From NCBI RefSeq assembly GCF_001426085.1, contig NZ_LMRR01000001.1, positions 187,539-251,538 on the forward strand: a DNA stretch of 64,000 nt. The letters are read 5' to 3'. Below, in pieces: positions 1 to 9,157 of the stretch; within the stretch, counting starts at the first letter, position 1, and the number at the start of each line of letters is the position of its first letter. The notes under the pieces were generated by a model, which was not told the DNA's origin, made no database searches, and saw only the letters and a program-made list of their open reading frames with translations. This DNA is from Rhodococcus sp. Leaf278. GTDB lineage: Bacteria > Actinomycetota > Actinomycetes > Mycobacteriales > Mycobacteriaceae. A program made the translations under genes and the position numbers.

Positions 1-1280
1 GCATCGAGCACGCAAAGCAGTTGCGTACCAAGCCTGTTCGCGCGCCCCGCAATCTCTCGCGGCTGCCGCACCACAGTCGGTACGAGGTCGACGGCACACC
101 CGAGGACATCGCCGGGCAGGTGCGTGCTCAGCTTCGCGGTTGGCGCGTGGCCCAGCGATCCGAGGACGGCGGAGCAGTGACGCTCTCGGCGGAGAAGGGC
201 TACGTTCGCGAACTCGGAAACCTCGTCTTCCACCTCTCGCTCGTCGGGCTGTTGGCCGCGATCGCCATGGGCAAGCTGCTCGGCTACGAGGGAAACCGCA
301 TCGTCATCGCCGACGACGGCCCCGGATTCTGCACTTCCACACCCGCCAACTACGACTCGTTCCGGGCGGGCAACCTCGTCGACGGCACCGAGCTCGAGCC
401 ACTGTGCGTCCGCGTCAAGGACTTTCAGGCCGACTACCTGGACAACGGCCAAGCCGAGATGTTCACCTCCAACATCGAATATCAGGCAGGCGACGACCTG
501 ACCAACAACGTGTGGCGCGACGATCAGCTTCAGGTCAACCACCCGTTGCGCGTGGCAGGCGACCGCGTCTACCTGCAGGGGCACGGCTACGCACCGACAT
601 TCACCGTGACGTTCCCCAACGGTGAGACCCGCACCGACACCATCCAGTGGCAACCCACGGACGCCACGACCTTCCTGTCCAGTGGCGTACTTCGCGTCGA
701 CCCGCCCGGCGGTTTGTATCCCGATGCGTTGGATCGCCGGAAGAACCAGATCGCCATCGAGGGACTGTTCGCACCGACGGCGTCGTTCCACGGCAGCCTG
801 CTGTCGTCGAGCTTCCCGGCCATGAACGACCCCGCCGTCGCGATCGACATCTACAAGGGCGACACCGGACTCGACACCGGACTACCGCAGTCCATCTTCT
901 CGCTCGATCAGGAAATGATCGCCCAGGGTCGGTTGGTCAAGCAGGATCGCGTCAACCTGATGCCGGGAGAGTCCGCGACGCTGAGCGACGGCACCGTCGT
1001 CACGTTCGACGGGGCGAAGGAGTTCGTCAACCTCCAGGTCTCGCACGACCCGGCCCAGACCTGGGTGCTCGTCTTCGCACTCACGATGATGGGCGGCCTG
1101 CTCGTCTCACTGGTGATCAAGCGTCGCAGAATCTGGGTCCGGCTCACTGCCGACACTCAGGCACGACGTACTGTAGTAGACCTCGGCGGACTTGCACGCA
1201 CCGATCAGGCGGGGTGGGGCGAAGAGTTCGACCGCCTGTGCACCCGCCTGCTCGGCGACACCTCGAAACAGGAGAACTGA
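1..1280 (+). CDS. resB: Cytochrome c biogenesis protein ResB, C-terminal part (5' cut by window)
   Basis: ResB works with CcsB/CcsA in System II cytochrome c maturation, moving and attaching heme outside the membrane. The reading frame is open at the left edge (first full codon at base 3) and ends at TGA 1278-1280, so about 425 residues are visible and the N-terminal membrane helices are missing. A membrane segment lies near 210-285, followed by a large extracytoplasmic domain and a last helix near 1065-1125 with a basic cytoplasmic tail. The gene ends 3 bases before ccsB, so the two are surely one operon. The family call rests on this topology and the ccsB neighbour. Confidence 0.9.
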   Translation, partial: IEHAKQLRTKPVRAPRNLSRLPHHSRYEVDGTPEDIAGQVRAQLRGWRVAQRSEDGGAVTLSAEKGYVRELGNLVFHLSLVGLLAAIAMGKLLGYEGNRIVIADDGPGFCTSTPANYDSFRAGNLVDGTELEPLCVRVKDFQADYLDNGQAEMFTSNIEYQAGDDLTNNVWRDDQLQVNHPLRVAGDRVYLQGHGYAPTFTVTFPNGETRTDTIQWQPTDATTFLSSGVLRVDPPGGLYPDALDRRKNQIAIEGLFAPTASFHGSLLSSSFPAMNDPAVAIDIYKGDTGLDTGLPQSIFSLDQEMIAQGRLVKQDRVNLMPGESATLSDGTVVTFDGAKEFVNLQVSHDPAQTWVLVFALTMMGGLLVSLVIKRRRIWVRLTADTQARRTVVDLGGLARTDQAGWGEEFDRLCTRLLGDTSKQEN

Positions 1281-1283
1281 CCG

Positions 1284-2249
1284 ATGCCGATCAATGAGAC
1301 CCTCTCGCAGTACAGCGACTGGTCGTTCGAATCAGCGTTCACCATCTACGTGCTCGCATTCGTCCTGCTCATCGCTCAGTACGCGTCAGCCAAAGCCACG
1401 GCTGCCCAGGCCAAGGAACTCGTCGGCGCAGGTGCCCCGGTGGTCGAGACCCGGCCGGGTCGCGTCACCGAAGCGCCGAAGCGTCCGCTCTCCGAACGTC
1501 TGGCAGGCATGGGCTTCGCATTGCTCGCGCCGGCCCTCCTCCTGCACGTCACCGCGGTGGTGCTGCGCGGGTTCGCCACGCACCGCTTCCCGCTCGGCAA
1601 CATGTACGAGTTCGTCACCATGGCCACCGCAGCCGCCGCTCTGACCTCGGTGATCGCCCTGCGTAAGAAGGTCATGCGTCCGATGCTGGTGTTCGTTCTC
1701 GCACCGATCATCGTGCTGATGTTCTTCGCCGCCACCAAGCTCTACGCCGACGCCGCCCCGGTCGTCCCGGCACTGCGCTCGTACTGGCTGCCCATCCACG
1801 TCACCATCGTCAGCGTCGGCAGCGGCATCCTGTTGGTCTCCGGCGTGGCGTCCCTGCTGTTCCTGCTGCGCATCAAGCAGCCCCTCGGTGAAGAAAGCAT
1901 CGGGTTCTGGGGCAAATTCGCATCCAAGCTGCCCGACGCCCAAGCCCTCGACCGACTCGCGTACAAGACGACCATCGTCGCGTTCCCACTCTTCGGTGCA
2001 GGCGTCATCCTCGGCGCGATCTGGGCCGAGGCTGCATGGGGACGCTTCTGGGGCTGGGACCCCAAAGAAACGATGTCGTTCATCACCTGGATCATCTACG
2101 CCGCCTACCTGCACGCTCGCGCCACCTCCGGCTGGCGGAACACCCGCGCCGCGTGGATCAACGTTGCCGGATTCACCGCCATGCTGTTCAACCTGTTCAT
2201 CATCAACATGGTGGTCTCGGGGCTGCACAGCTACGCAGGCCTGAACTAG
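1284..2249 (+). CDS. ccsB: Cytochrome c biogenesis protein CcsB/CcsA (heme handling)
   Basis: This polytopic membrane protein of 321 residues is the heme-handling subunit of System II cytochrome c maturation. The tryptophan-rich signature WGWDPKE lies at residues 256-262, and conserved-position histidines are seen at 88, 172, 277 and 315, the type that ligate heme in this family. The ATG follows resB by 3 bases, so translation is probably coupled. Length is usual for actinobacterial members. The M. tuberculosis counterpart is called ccsA, and naming varies. Confidence 0.95.
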   Translation: MPINETLSQYSDWSFESAFTIYVLAFVLLIAQYASAKATAAQAKELVGAGAPVVETRPGRVTEAPKRPLSERLAGMGFALLAPALLLHVTAVVLRGFATHRFPLGNMYEFVTMATAAAALTSVIALRKKVMRPMLVFVLAPIIVLMFFAATKLYADAAPVVPALRSYWLPIHVTIVSVGSGILLVSGVASLLFLLRIKQPLGEESIGFWGKFASKLPDAQALDRLAYKTTIVAFPLFGAGVILGAIWAEAAWGRFWGWDPKETMSFITWIIYAAYLHARATSGWRNTRAAWINVAGFTAMLFNLFIINMVVSGLHSYAGLN

Positions 2250-2289
2250 CACTCGGCCTCTGCGCAGGCCGCTCAGCTGGTAGCGTCCG

Positions 2290-2323
2290 ATCCGGCTCGA
2301 TGGGGGAGACATCCGAGCCGGAT
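2290..2323 (+). terminator. Inverted repeat downstream of ccsB, possible terminator
   Basis: Ten-base arms (2290-2299 and 2314-2323) are perfectly complementary around a 14-base loop. The repeat lies 40 bases after the ccsB stop and 36 bases before the next start. There is no T-tract, which is common in high-GC actinobacteria. It could instead be an operator for the downstream ATPase gene. Confidence 0.4.
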
Positions 2324-2359
2324 TCACGGATGTAGGACGCGAACTGGGGGGATTCGGTC

Positions 2360-4144
2360 ATGGCCGATCGGCATGAGAACAATTGGCAACCCGTCCGACC
2401 GTTGGACGACGATGTGCCTGACGACCGCAGTCCGGACCTGGTGGTGAATGGAGAGCCTCCTGCTCCTGCAGTAGCCGTCGACACTGCGCCGGTCCCTGAC
2501 GCGAAGCCCGCGGTGCAGCGGGAACCGTTCCGTTCGATACCTATCGCTATGCCGCCCGAGAGCGCGGACAAGCTACCGGTAGCGCCACCCGAGGCCGTGC
2601 CCATTCCGCCGCCGGTTCCCTCTGAACCTGCGGCTGTGTCGACAGTCGATCCCGAAGTCATCAGCCCAGACGCGCCTCATACGGGTCCGGGTGTCGGTGA
2701 GGTGGCGGGTGTCGGTGAGCCGGCGGTCGTCGGTGAGGTGGCGGTTGTCGGTTCGGTGGCGGAGAGCACCAGTGGTAGAGCGGCGACGATGCCCGTCGTT
2801 CCACCGGCCGAGCCGAGGCCGATCCAGAGTCCTCCAGGACCGTCGGGGCCACCTCCGCCTGGACAGCGGATGCCGCAGAACCAAGCGCCGCCGCAGAACA
2901 ATTGGGTCCCGCGAGGACAGATGGCACCTCCGGGGCAGATGCCGCCTTACGGGCAGGGTGGGCCACAGGGTCATTGGGGTCCGCAGGGTCAGTGGGGTCC
3001 ACAGAATCAGTGGTCAGCGCAGCCAGGTCAGTGGCCGCAGCCTCCGTATCCCACCGCACCGCACCCGCCGCACCCACCGGGTCAGGTGCCGCCGTCGCCG
3101 CAGCAGACGCAGCAACGCGGCGCGGTCGACCCGCCGGTTCTGGTTCCCCAGGTAGTGGCGGTCGGTCAGGGCCTGCCCGCCGATCGTGCCATGCTGCAGC
3201 CGGTCTCCGCGCGCGATCTCGGCAACTCGTTGCTCGTCCGATCGGCAAATGTGCCACCGGTTTCCGGGTGGCGTCGGGCGTTGTATGTGATGTCCGGCGG
3301 CCGCATCGATGTCGGTAACAGCGCCGCGCAGCAGCGTCGGCTCGAGCTGACCGCACAGGTGGATCGGACACTGGTGGGGTGCTATCGCGTCGCGGTGCTC
3401 TCACTGAAAGGCGGTGTCGGCAAAACGACCACCACCGCGACGCTCGGCTCGACGTTCGCCCACATCCGCGGTGATCGAGTGATCGCGATCGATGCCAACC
3501 CCGACCGCGGAACACTGGGGCAGAAGGTTCCCTGCGAAACAACTGCAACCGTCCGAAACTTGTTGCGTGACATAGATTCTGTGGACCGCTACAGCGATGT
3601 GCGTGCCTACACGTCGCAGAATGCCAACCGATTGGAGGTGTTGGCATCCGATTCGGATCCGGCTGCGTCGGAGGCGTTCAGCGGCGAAGACTACGACCGA
3701 GCGGTCGCCATGTTGGAAAAGTTCTACAGCATCGTGATCACCGATTGTGGAACCGGCTTGATGCATTCGGCCATGGAGAGCATTCTCGAAGGCACCGACA
3801 CTCTGGTGGTCGTCAGCTCGGCATCGGTGGACGGTGCCCGGAGCGCGTCGGCGACGTTGGACTGGCTGGATGCGCACGGGTATCGCACGTTGGTGGCCAC
3901 GTCGGTAGCCGTGGTCAACGGAGTCAGACCCAGAGCGGGAAAAGTCGACTTGCAGAGGGTCATCGAGCACTTCGAGCAGCGATGTGCCCATGTACTGACG
4001 ATTCCCTTCGACCCGCATCTCGAGGAAGGTGCGGAAATCGAGCTGGACCGCTTGCACGGACGTACTCGCACCGCGCTTCTGGAAGTGGCGGCGGCGGTAG
4101 CGGCCGGGTTTCCGGACTCGCCCACCGCCTCTGACCCCAGTTGA
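2360..4144 (+). CDS. MinD/ParA-type ATPase with long Pro/Gly/Gln-rich N-terminus
   Basis: This 594-residue protein has two parts. Residues 1 to about 280 are low-complexity, rich in Pro, Gly, Gln and Val, with imperfect GPQGxW-like repeats near 200-225. The rest is a deviant-Walker ATPase domain: KGGVGKTT at about 350-357, with both the signature and the P-loop lysines present. The architecture resembles the ESX-linked EspI proteins, but no ESX genes are visible here. Such ATPases usually organise membrane or polar machinery. The gene follows ccsB by 110 bases and may have its own promoter. The partner and cargo cannot be read from the sequence. Confidence 0.7.
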   Translation: MADRHENNWQPVRPLDDDVPDDRSPDLVVNGEPPAPAVAVDTAPVPDAKPAVQREPFRSIPIAMPPESADKLPVAPPEAVPIPPPVPSEPAAVSTVDPEVISPDAPHTGPGVGEVAGVGEPAVVGEVAVVGSVAESTSGRAATMPVVPPAEPRPIQSPPGPSGPPPPGQRMPQNQAPPQNNWVPRGQMAPPGQMPPYGQGGPQGHWGPQGQWGPQNQWSAQPGQWPQPPYPTAPHPPHPPGQVPPSPQQTQQRGAVDPPVLVPQVVAVGQGLPADRAMLQPVSARDLGNSLLVRSANVPPVSGWRRALYVMSGGRIDVGNSAAQQRRLELTAQVDRTLVGCYRVAVLSLKGGVGKTTTTATLGSTFAHIRGDRVIAIDANPDRGTLGQKVPCETTATVRNLLRDIDSVDRYSDVRAYTSQNANRLEVLASDSDPAASEAFSGEDYDRAVAMLEKFYSIVITDCGTGLMHSAMESILEGTDTLVVVSSASVDGARSASATLDWLDAHGYRTLVATSVAVVNGVRPRAGKVDLQRVIEHFEQRCAHVLTIPFDPHLEEGAEIELDRLHGRTRTALLEVAAAVAAGFPDSPTASDPS

Positions 4145-4157
4145 AACTGCCGAACCT

Positions 4158-4355
4158 CTACTCGGTCGGTTCGGTGCCGGCCTCGGTTCCGTCTTTCCCG
4201 CCACGGCGAGCTTCACGATTGATTCGCCAAAGAAAATCGGGATCGTCATCGGGTCCGACTGTGCGGGTCGGTGCAGCACCTGCGCTGGGTCCGAAGGCCT
4301 TCCAGAACAGAACCACTACTGCCACCAAGCCGATCAACGCCAATAGATAGATCAC
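4158..4355 (-). CDS. Small single-pass membrane protein, unknown function
   Basis: A 65-residue protein with one N-terminal membrane helix (about residues 3-20) and a charged cytoplasmic tail ending in Glu/Thr-rich sequence. I chose the GTG at 4355 because a strong GGAGGAGG ribosome site lies just before it. A longer in-frame start at 4418 would add an arginine-rich stretch that looks non-coding. It converges on the ParA-like gene with 13 bases between stops. No family recognised. Confidence 0.6.
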   Translation of the reverse strand: MIYLLALIGLVAVVVLFWKAFGPSAGAAPTRTVGPDDDPDFLWRINREARRGGKDGTEAGTEPTE

Positions 4356-4491
4356 GACGCACCTCCTCCTACGAGGGTAGCCGCGATGCAACAAGCTCCG
4401 CACCCGTCGAGCGTCCAAGATTCCTGAGAATGTTCGATGAGTTCTTCCAGGTGCGGATATTGCGCGTGTTTCGGTTACGCAGGCGTCCGAA

Positions 4492-4707
4492 TCAGTGGTG
4501 TGCGCCGGCTTCTGTCGTCAGGGAGGTCAGCAGCTGCATGACCTCGGTCTCACGGAATCGACGATGCCCACCGGGAGTGCGTAGCGATCCGAGGCGTCCG
4601 GCATGTGCCCACCGAGTCACGGTCTTGGGGTCGACGTGAAAAAGCGCGGCTACCTGACCCGGCGTGAGCAGTGAGTCCTGAGCCTTGTGGAATGTGGGTG
4701 CGCTCAT
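4492..4707 (-). CDS. BldC-type MerR-like DNA-binding protein
   Basis: A 71-residue protein that is almost entirely one winged helix-turn-helix of the MerR/excisionase kind. It reads LLTPGQVAALFHVDPKTVTR, then a wing ending TPGGHRRF, very close to Streptomyces BldC, a head-to-tail DNA-binding developmental regulator. The ATG at 4707 has an AGGAGG site 9 bases upstream and gives the usual family length; an upstream in-frame start at 4785 adds Arg-rich sequence and is unlikely. The 198-base gap to the divergent DUF4229 gene probably holds both promoters. Confidence 0.85.
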   Translation of the reverse strand: MSAPTFHKAQDSLLTPGQVAALFHVDPKTVTRWAHAGRLGSLRTPGGHRRFRETEVMQLLTSLTTEAGAHH

Positions 4708-4905
4708 CTGTCGTGTCCTCCTACGGTGCGGTTCGTCGCATGTGCAACGAATCGGAGATATCGGTCTGCTGCGTTCGAAGCCCATGGTTGCACTCGAACC
4801 CCTAGGTACTCGACTGATACAAGGTTGGTAAAGGGGAGGTAATGGACAAATCGGTCACTGCAGGGGCGGGTCGGAATGCCCGGCCAGCCCGGTAACCTGG
4901 AGGCC

Positions 4906-5259
4906 GTGAGTGAAGCGACGAATGCCGACAGCAGCGAACCGAGCAGCGGAAATGCCGTTCCAGCTAGGTCGGCCAAGAAGTCCCTCGCCGTGAACCTCGG
5001 CGTTTATACCTTTGCGCGGCTGGCGCTCGTCATCGTGATCGCTGTGGTCATCGTCGGCGTCGGTTTACTGTTCGGTGTGGAGGTTCCGGTTCTCGTCGCC
5101 GCGATTTTCGCAGTGCTCATCTCATTGCCACTGTCGCTGCTTCTGTTCAAGAAGATGAGGATCCGCGTCAACGAGTCCATCGCAGCAGTCGACGAGGACC
5201 GGCGCACCGCGCGTGCGGACCTTCAGTCGAAGCTGCGTGGTGAAGACGGCAAGAAATGA
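4906..5259 (+). CDS. DUF4229 family small membrane protein
   Basis: A 117-residue protein with a Ser/Glu-rich head, two membrane helices (about residues 32-55 and 60-80) and a basic, charged tail, the pattern of the DUF4229 family of actinobacteria. The GTG at 4906 is preferred over an upstream ATG at 4876 because CTGGAGG precedes it. Its stop overlaps the ATG of the next gene (ATGA at 5256-5259), so the two are translationally coupled. Function unknown. Confidence 0.75.
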   Translation: MSEATNADSSEPSSGNAVPARSAKKSLAVNLGVYTFARLALVIVIAVVIVGVGLLFGVEVPVLVAAIFAVLISLPLSLLLFKKMRIRVNESIAAVDEDRRTARADLQSKLRGEDGKK

Positions 5260-6338
5260 CCGCAACGGTCGATCACTCGGCATCGCGAACATGGGTCGAC
5301 AATGCAGTCCGGTTGATCGAGGCCGATTCGCAGCGCAGTGCCGACACGCACTTGTTGCGTTACCCCCTGCCACCGGCTTGGGGAATTTCGCTATATCTCA
5401 AAGACGAGTCCACCCACATCACCGGCAGCCTGAAGCATCGGCTGGCTCGGTCCCTGTTCCTCTACGCGATTTGCAACGGGTGGGTCACCGAGCGTACGAC
5501 GGTGATCGAGGCATCGTCGGGCTCAACTGCCGTCAGTGAGGCGTATTTCGCTCGATTGCTGGGCCTGAAGTTCGTCGCAGTGATGCCGCGGAGCACCAGC
5601 CCGGCCAAGGTTGCGCTCATCGAGTCTCATGGTGGGAGTTGCCATTTCGTCGATCGACCGGGCGAGATGTACACCGAGGCGCACAGGCTCGCGGCCGAAC
5701 CGGACTCCCACTACATGGACCAGTTCACCCATGCGGAGCGAGCTACCGACTGGCGCGGCAACAACAACATCGCCGAGTCGATCTTCGAGCAACTCCAGCT
5801 CGAGGAATGCCCCGTTCCCGATTGGGTGGTGGTGGGCGCAGGGACCGGTGGAACGAGCGCAACAATCGGTCGCTATATCCGATATCGCAGGCACGCAACG
5901 CAACTGGCTGTGGTGGACCCAGAGAATTCGGCGTTCATCGGTGGTTACGAGACCGGCGACGCAGGATTCGAGACCGGCTTGTCCTCCCGCATCGAGGGCA
6001 TCGGACGACCGCGCGTCGAACCGTCGTTCGTCGGCCAGGTGATCGACCGCATGATCGCCGTTCCCGATGCCGCATCGGTCGCCGCTGCGAGATTCACCTC
6101 GGAGGCACTCGGAAAGCGGGTGGGCGGATCGACGGGCACCAACATCTGGGGAGCCTTCGGATTGATCGCGGAGATGATCGCCGCAGGTCGACGCGGCAGC
6201 GTGGTGACGTTGCTGTGTGACGGTGGAGATCGGTACTCGCAGACGTACTTCGACGACACCTGGGTCGCGGACCAAGGCATGGATCTCGACGAACCGACCG
6301 CCACTCTCGAAACGTTCATTCGTACCGGAGCGTTCTGA
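5256..6338 (+). CDS. PLP-dependent cysteine synthase-fold enzyme, Cds1-like
   Basis: A 360-residue fold-type II PLP enzyme. The Schiff-base lysine is probably K60 in GSLKHR, the substrate loop is SSGST near 88-91, and the phosphate-binding loop is GTGGTS at 196-201. The overall form resembles mycobacterial Cds1, described as an L-cysteine desulfhydrase that makes sulfide, ammonia and pyruvate. That assignment is by resemblance; it could be another cysteine synthase relative. It overlaps the DUF4229 gene by 4 bases. Confidence 0.75.
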   Translation: MTATVDHSASRTWVDNAVRLIEADSQRSADTHLLRYPLPPAWGISLYLKDESTHITGSLKHRLARSLFLYAICNGWVTERTTVIEASSGSTAVSEAYFARLLGLKFVAVMPRSTSPAKVALIESHGGSCHFVDRPGEMYTEAHRLAAEPDSHYMDQFTHAERATDWRGNNNIAESIFEQLQLEECPVPDWVVVGAGTGGTSATIGRYIRYRRHATQLAVVDPENSAFIGGYETGDAGFETGLSSRIEGIGRPRVEPSFVGQVIDRMIAVPDAASVAAARFTSEALGKRVGGSTGTNIWGAFGLIAEMIAAGRRGSVVTLLCDGGDRYSQTYFDDTWVADQGMDLDEPTATLETFIRTGAF

Positions 6339-6355
6339 TTCGGCGTTCGGTAGAC

Positions 6356-6667
6356 CTACCTGCTCACCACCAACGATGCCACCGCAGTTGCAGCGGCGAC
6401 CGTGCCCACAGCCGGCCACGCACCGATCTTCTTCGCAAGCGGGTGCGATGCGCCGAACGCGACGAGGTAGGTGCCGAGCAGTGCGCCGGCGCGAGCCGAG
6501 CCCGACGACTTCTGCCACTGCGCTGTGCACGCAACCCCGACCGCCGCAAGGACGGCTCCGCCGAACTGCCGGTTGCCCGATTGCCGGGCTACGGCGAAGC
6601 CGCCGAGCAAGCCACCTGCGGCGAGAGCAGAAGTGGCAATCGACCGTCGAGCATCGTGATCGGGCAT
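6356..6667 (-). CDS. Small multi-pass membrane protein, unknown
   Basis: A 103-residue protein rich in Ala and Gly, with about three hydrophobic segments (around 13-27, 36-47 and 85-101). The ATG at 6667 lies 5 bases after the pepN stop, so it is probably co-transcribed with pepN. A longer in-frame reading up to 6997 lies wholly inside pepN and was not used. No family recognised. Confidence 0.6.
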   Translation of the reverse strand: MPDHDARRSIATSALAAGGLLGGFAVARQSGNRQFGGAVLAAVGVACTAQWQKSSGSARAGALLGTYLVAFGASHPLAKKIGAWPAVGTVAAATAVASLVVSR

Positions 6668-6672
6668 GTTCG

Positions 6673-9132
6673 TCACCCTAGCCGGGCCTGGACGCGCAGA
6701 CTCCGGGCCAGGTGGTCTCGCTGCTCGATCACCAACCGCCGTAGCGCAGCAGGTGCCCATTCGTGGTCGGCGAGCCACGCGTCCGCGGTGTCGGTCGACG
6801 ACTGCTGCGGGAACAGGCGGACGACGATTCGACGTGCGATCTCGATACTGCGTGAGGTCCACAACGACGAAATGGACTCGAAGTATCGGACGTCGTAGGG
6901 CTGAGTGAGGTCCGGTCGGTGACCCGCCCCGAAGCCGGTGATGAACGCGTCGAGCACATCGTTGGAGATGTCCTCGCGTTCGGTGACGGCGGACCACGCG
7001 CTCGCCTTGACCGCGGCGTCGGGTATCGCCGTCGACGCCGCAGTATGAGCGGTGCGCCCCGACGAGGTGTCGTCCGAGGCCAGTTCACGATCGAGGTCGT
7101 CGGTAGTCGCGTGGCCGGTGGCGGCGAGTGCCAGCCAGAATGCCCAGCGGAGATCAGGATCGAGTCGCAGCCCCGCGATGGTGAGAGTTCCATCGAGAAG
7201 CGAGCGCAGATCCTCCGCCAAGAAGTCGTCGAGCGGCGCAGTCGATGCGACAGCACGCGCCCACACCAACTGTGCGTCACTCCCGGGTTCGCTCGACTGC
7301 AGTTGCGCCCACGACGCCTGCAGCCATTGCCGGGTGGGTTCGTCCCGCAGATCCTCGGGGAGGTAGTGCTCGAGGGTGTAAGCCACGTTGGCCGTGACCG
7401 CGGAGAGAAGGCCGATCTTGGGCTCGTTGGGCGCGAATCTGGTTGCGATATCGATGTATTCGAGTGGTGAGAGCTCGCCGTCACGGGTGGAGTTCCACAG
7501 CGCAGACCACACGAGCCCTCGCGCGAGTGGGTCGACGATGCGGTCGAGGTGAGCCCGCACGGTGGCGGTGGAGCGCTCGTCGAATCGGATCTTGGCGTAG
7601 GTCAGATCGTCGTCGTTGAGCAGAACCAGTGCGGCATCGTCGAAGTCGACCGGTGTTCGCGCCTCGGTGATGTCGAGTTCACGGCGGTGCGTTCGCGTCA
7701 GATTTCCGTCCTCGTCCAGGTTGTAGAGTCCGACGGCAATGCGGTGCGGACGCGGATCCGTCTGTTCGATGGCATCACCCGTATAGGACAGGGTGGACAC
7801 GCCGGTGGTCTGCAGCCACGCGGCCGCCCAGGTGTCGAGATCGCGCCCGCTGGCGGTGGACATCTCGGTCAGCAGATCCGTCAGAGTCGTGTTGCCGTAG
7901 GCGTGGGTACGGAAATAGTTGCGAGAGGACGCGAAGAAGGCATCGGCACCGACGAATGCTCCCAATTGTTTGAGCACGCTCGCGCCCTTGGCGTAGGTGA
8001 TGCCGTCGAAGTTGAGCTTGGCGGCCTCGAGATCGGTGATGTCGGCAACGATCGGATGAGTGGTGGGGAGTTGATCCTGCAGATAGGCCCAGGCTTTTCG
8101 GCGGTTCGCGAAACTGACCCAGGCATCGGTGAAACGAGTGGCCTCGGCCGACGCGTAGGCACCCATGTAGTCCGCGAACGACTCCTTGAGCCACAGATCG
8201 TCCCACCACTGCATCGTGACGAGATCGCCGAACCACATGTGCGCCATCTCGTGCAAAATCGTGTTGGCACGACCCTCGTACTGGGCTTCGGTTGCCGCCG
8301 AACGGAATACGTACGATTCGGTGAACGTGACGAGCCCTGGGTTCTCCATCGCACCGAGGTTGTACTCGGGCACGAAGATCTGGTCGTACTTACCGAACGG
8401 GTACGGATAGTCGAACTTGTCGTGGAAGAAGTCCAGGCCTCGCTTCGTGATGTCGAAGATGTCCTCGGCGTCGAAATGTTCGGCGAGTGAGGCTCGGCAG
8501 TATGCGCCGAGGGGAACGGTCAGTTCGCCTCGCGTCCATGATGATTCGACGCCGTGATACGGCCCGGCCGCGACCGCGGTGATGTAGGTCGATATGGGCA
8601 GGGTCGGGGCGAACGTAGTGACTGTGTCGTCGGTGACCCCCGCGCGGTTGGACAAGACCGTCCACGTCGATGGTGCCGTGACCGTCAGCGTGAACGAGGC
8701 CTTGAGGTCCGGCTGCTCGAAGTTTGCGAACACTCGGCGCGCATCGGCCGGCTCGTATTGGGTGTAGAGGTACACGCTGTCGTCGGCGGGGTCGACGAAC
8801 CGGTGCAGCCCTTCACCCGACCTGCTGTATCGGCCGCGTGCACGTATCCGAACGGTGTTGTGCTCGGTGAGTCCGATCAGCTGGATGCGAGCGCCGTCGT
8901 AATCGACCTGACAGTCGGTGCCGTTGACGGTGACCTCATCGACAGCGGCACCGATGAAGTCGACCCATGTCGCGGCGGTGGTGGCGTCGAACTCGATCGT
9001 CGTGACCGTCTCGAAGGTATCGACATCCATGTCTTCGGCCCGCAGGAGATTCAGATGGACGAGATACTTCACCCCGTCGATGTGTCGGGATCGCCTGCGA
9101 GTTTCGGTCCGGGTCAGATTTGCGGTGCTCAC
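6673..9132 (-). CDS. pepN: Aminopeptidase N (M1 zinc metallopeptidase)
   Basis: A cytosolic M1 aminopeptidase of 819 residues that removes N-terminal amino acids from peptides. The exopeptidase signature GAMEN is at 260-264. The zinc site HEMAH is at 294-298, with the third ligand E317 in LKESFADY. The C-terminal half is the helical ERAP1-like domain. The start is GTG at 9132, giving MSTANLTR. Length and motifs fit actinobacterial PepN well. Confidence 0.95.
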   Translation of the reverse strand: MSTANLTRTETRRRSRHIDGVKYLVHLNLLRAEDMDVDTFETVTTIEFDATTAATWVDFIGAAVDEVTVNGTDCQVDYDGARIQLIGLTEHNTVRIRARGRYSRSGEGLHRFVDPADDSVYLYTQYEPADARRVFANFEQPDLKASFTLTVTAPSTWTVLSNRAGVTDDTVTTFAPTLPISTYITAVAAGPYHGVESSWTRGELTVPLGAYCRASLAEHFDAEDIFDITKRGLDFFHDKFDYPYPFGKYDQIFVPEYNLGAMENPGLVTFTESYVFRSAATEAQYEGRANTILHEMAHMWFGDLVTMQWWDDLWLKESFADYMGAYASAEATRFTDAWVSFANRRKAWAYLQDQLPTTHPIVADITDLEAAKLNFDGITYAKGASVLKQLGAFVGADAFFASSRNYFRTHAYGNTTLTDLLTEMSTASGRDLDTWAAAWLQTTGVSTLSYTGDAIEQTDPRPHRIAVGLYNLDEDGNLTRTHRRELDITEARTPVDFDDAALVLLNDDDLTYAKIRFDERSTATVRAHLDRIVDPLARGLVWSALWNSTRDGELSPLEYIDIATRFAPNEPKIGLLSAVTANVAYTLEHYLPEDLRDEPTRQWLQASWAQLQSSEPGSDAQLVWARAVASTAPLDDFLAEDLRSLLDGTLTIAGLRLDPDLRWAFWLALAATGHATTDDLDRELASDDTSSGRTAHTAASTAIPDAAVKASAWSAVTEREDISNDVLDAFITGFGAGHRPDLTQPYDVRYFESISSLWTSRSIEIARRIVVRLFPQQSSTDTADAWLADHEWAPAALRRLVIEQRDHLARSLRVQARLG

Positions 9133-9157
9133 CGAATCAACCCTAGGTGATTCATTT

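Noticed and set aside
4141..4350. A 69-codon plus-strand frame after the ParA-like gene
   Set aside because: Overlaps the small membrane protein on the minus strand, which has a strong ribosome site and a clear membrane helix.
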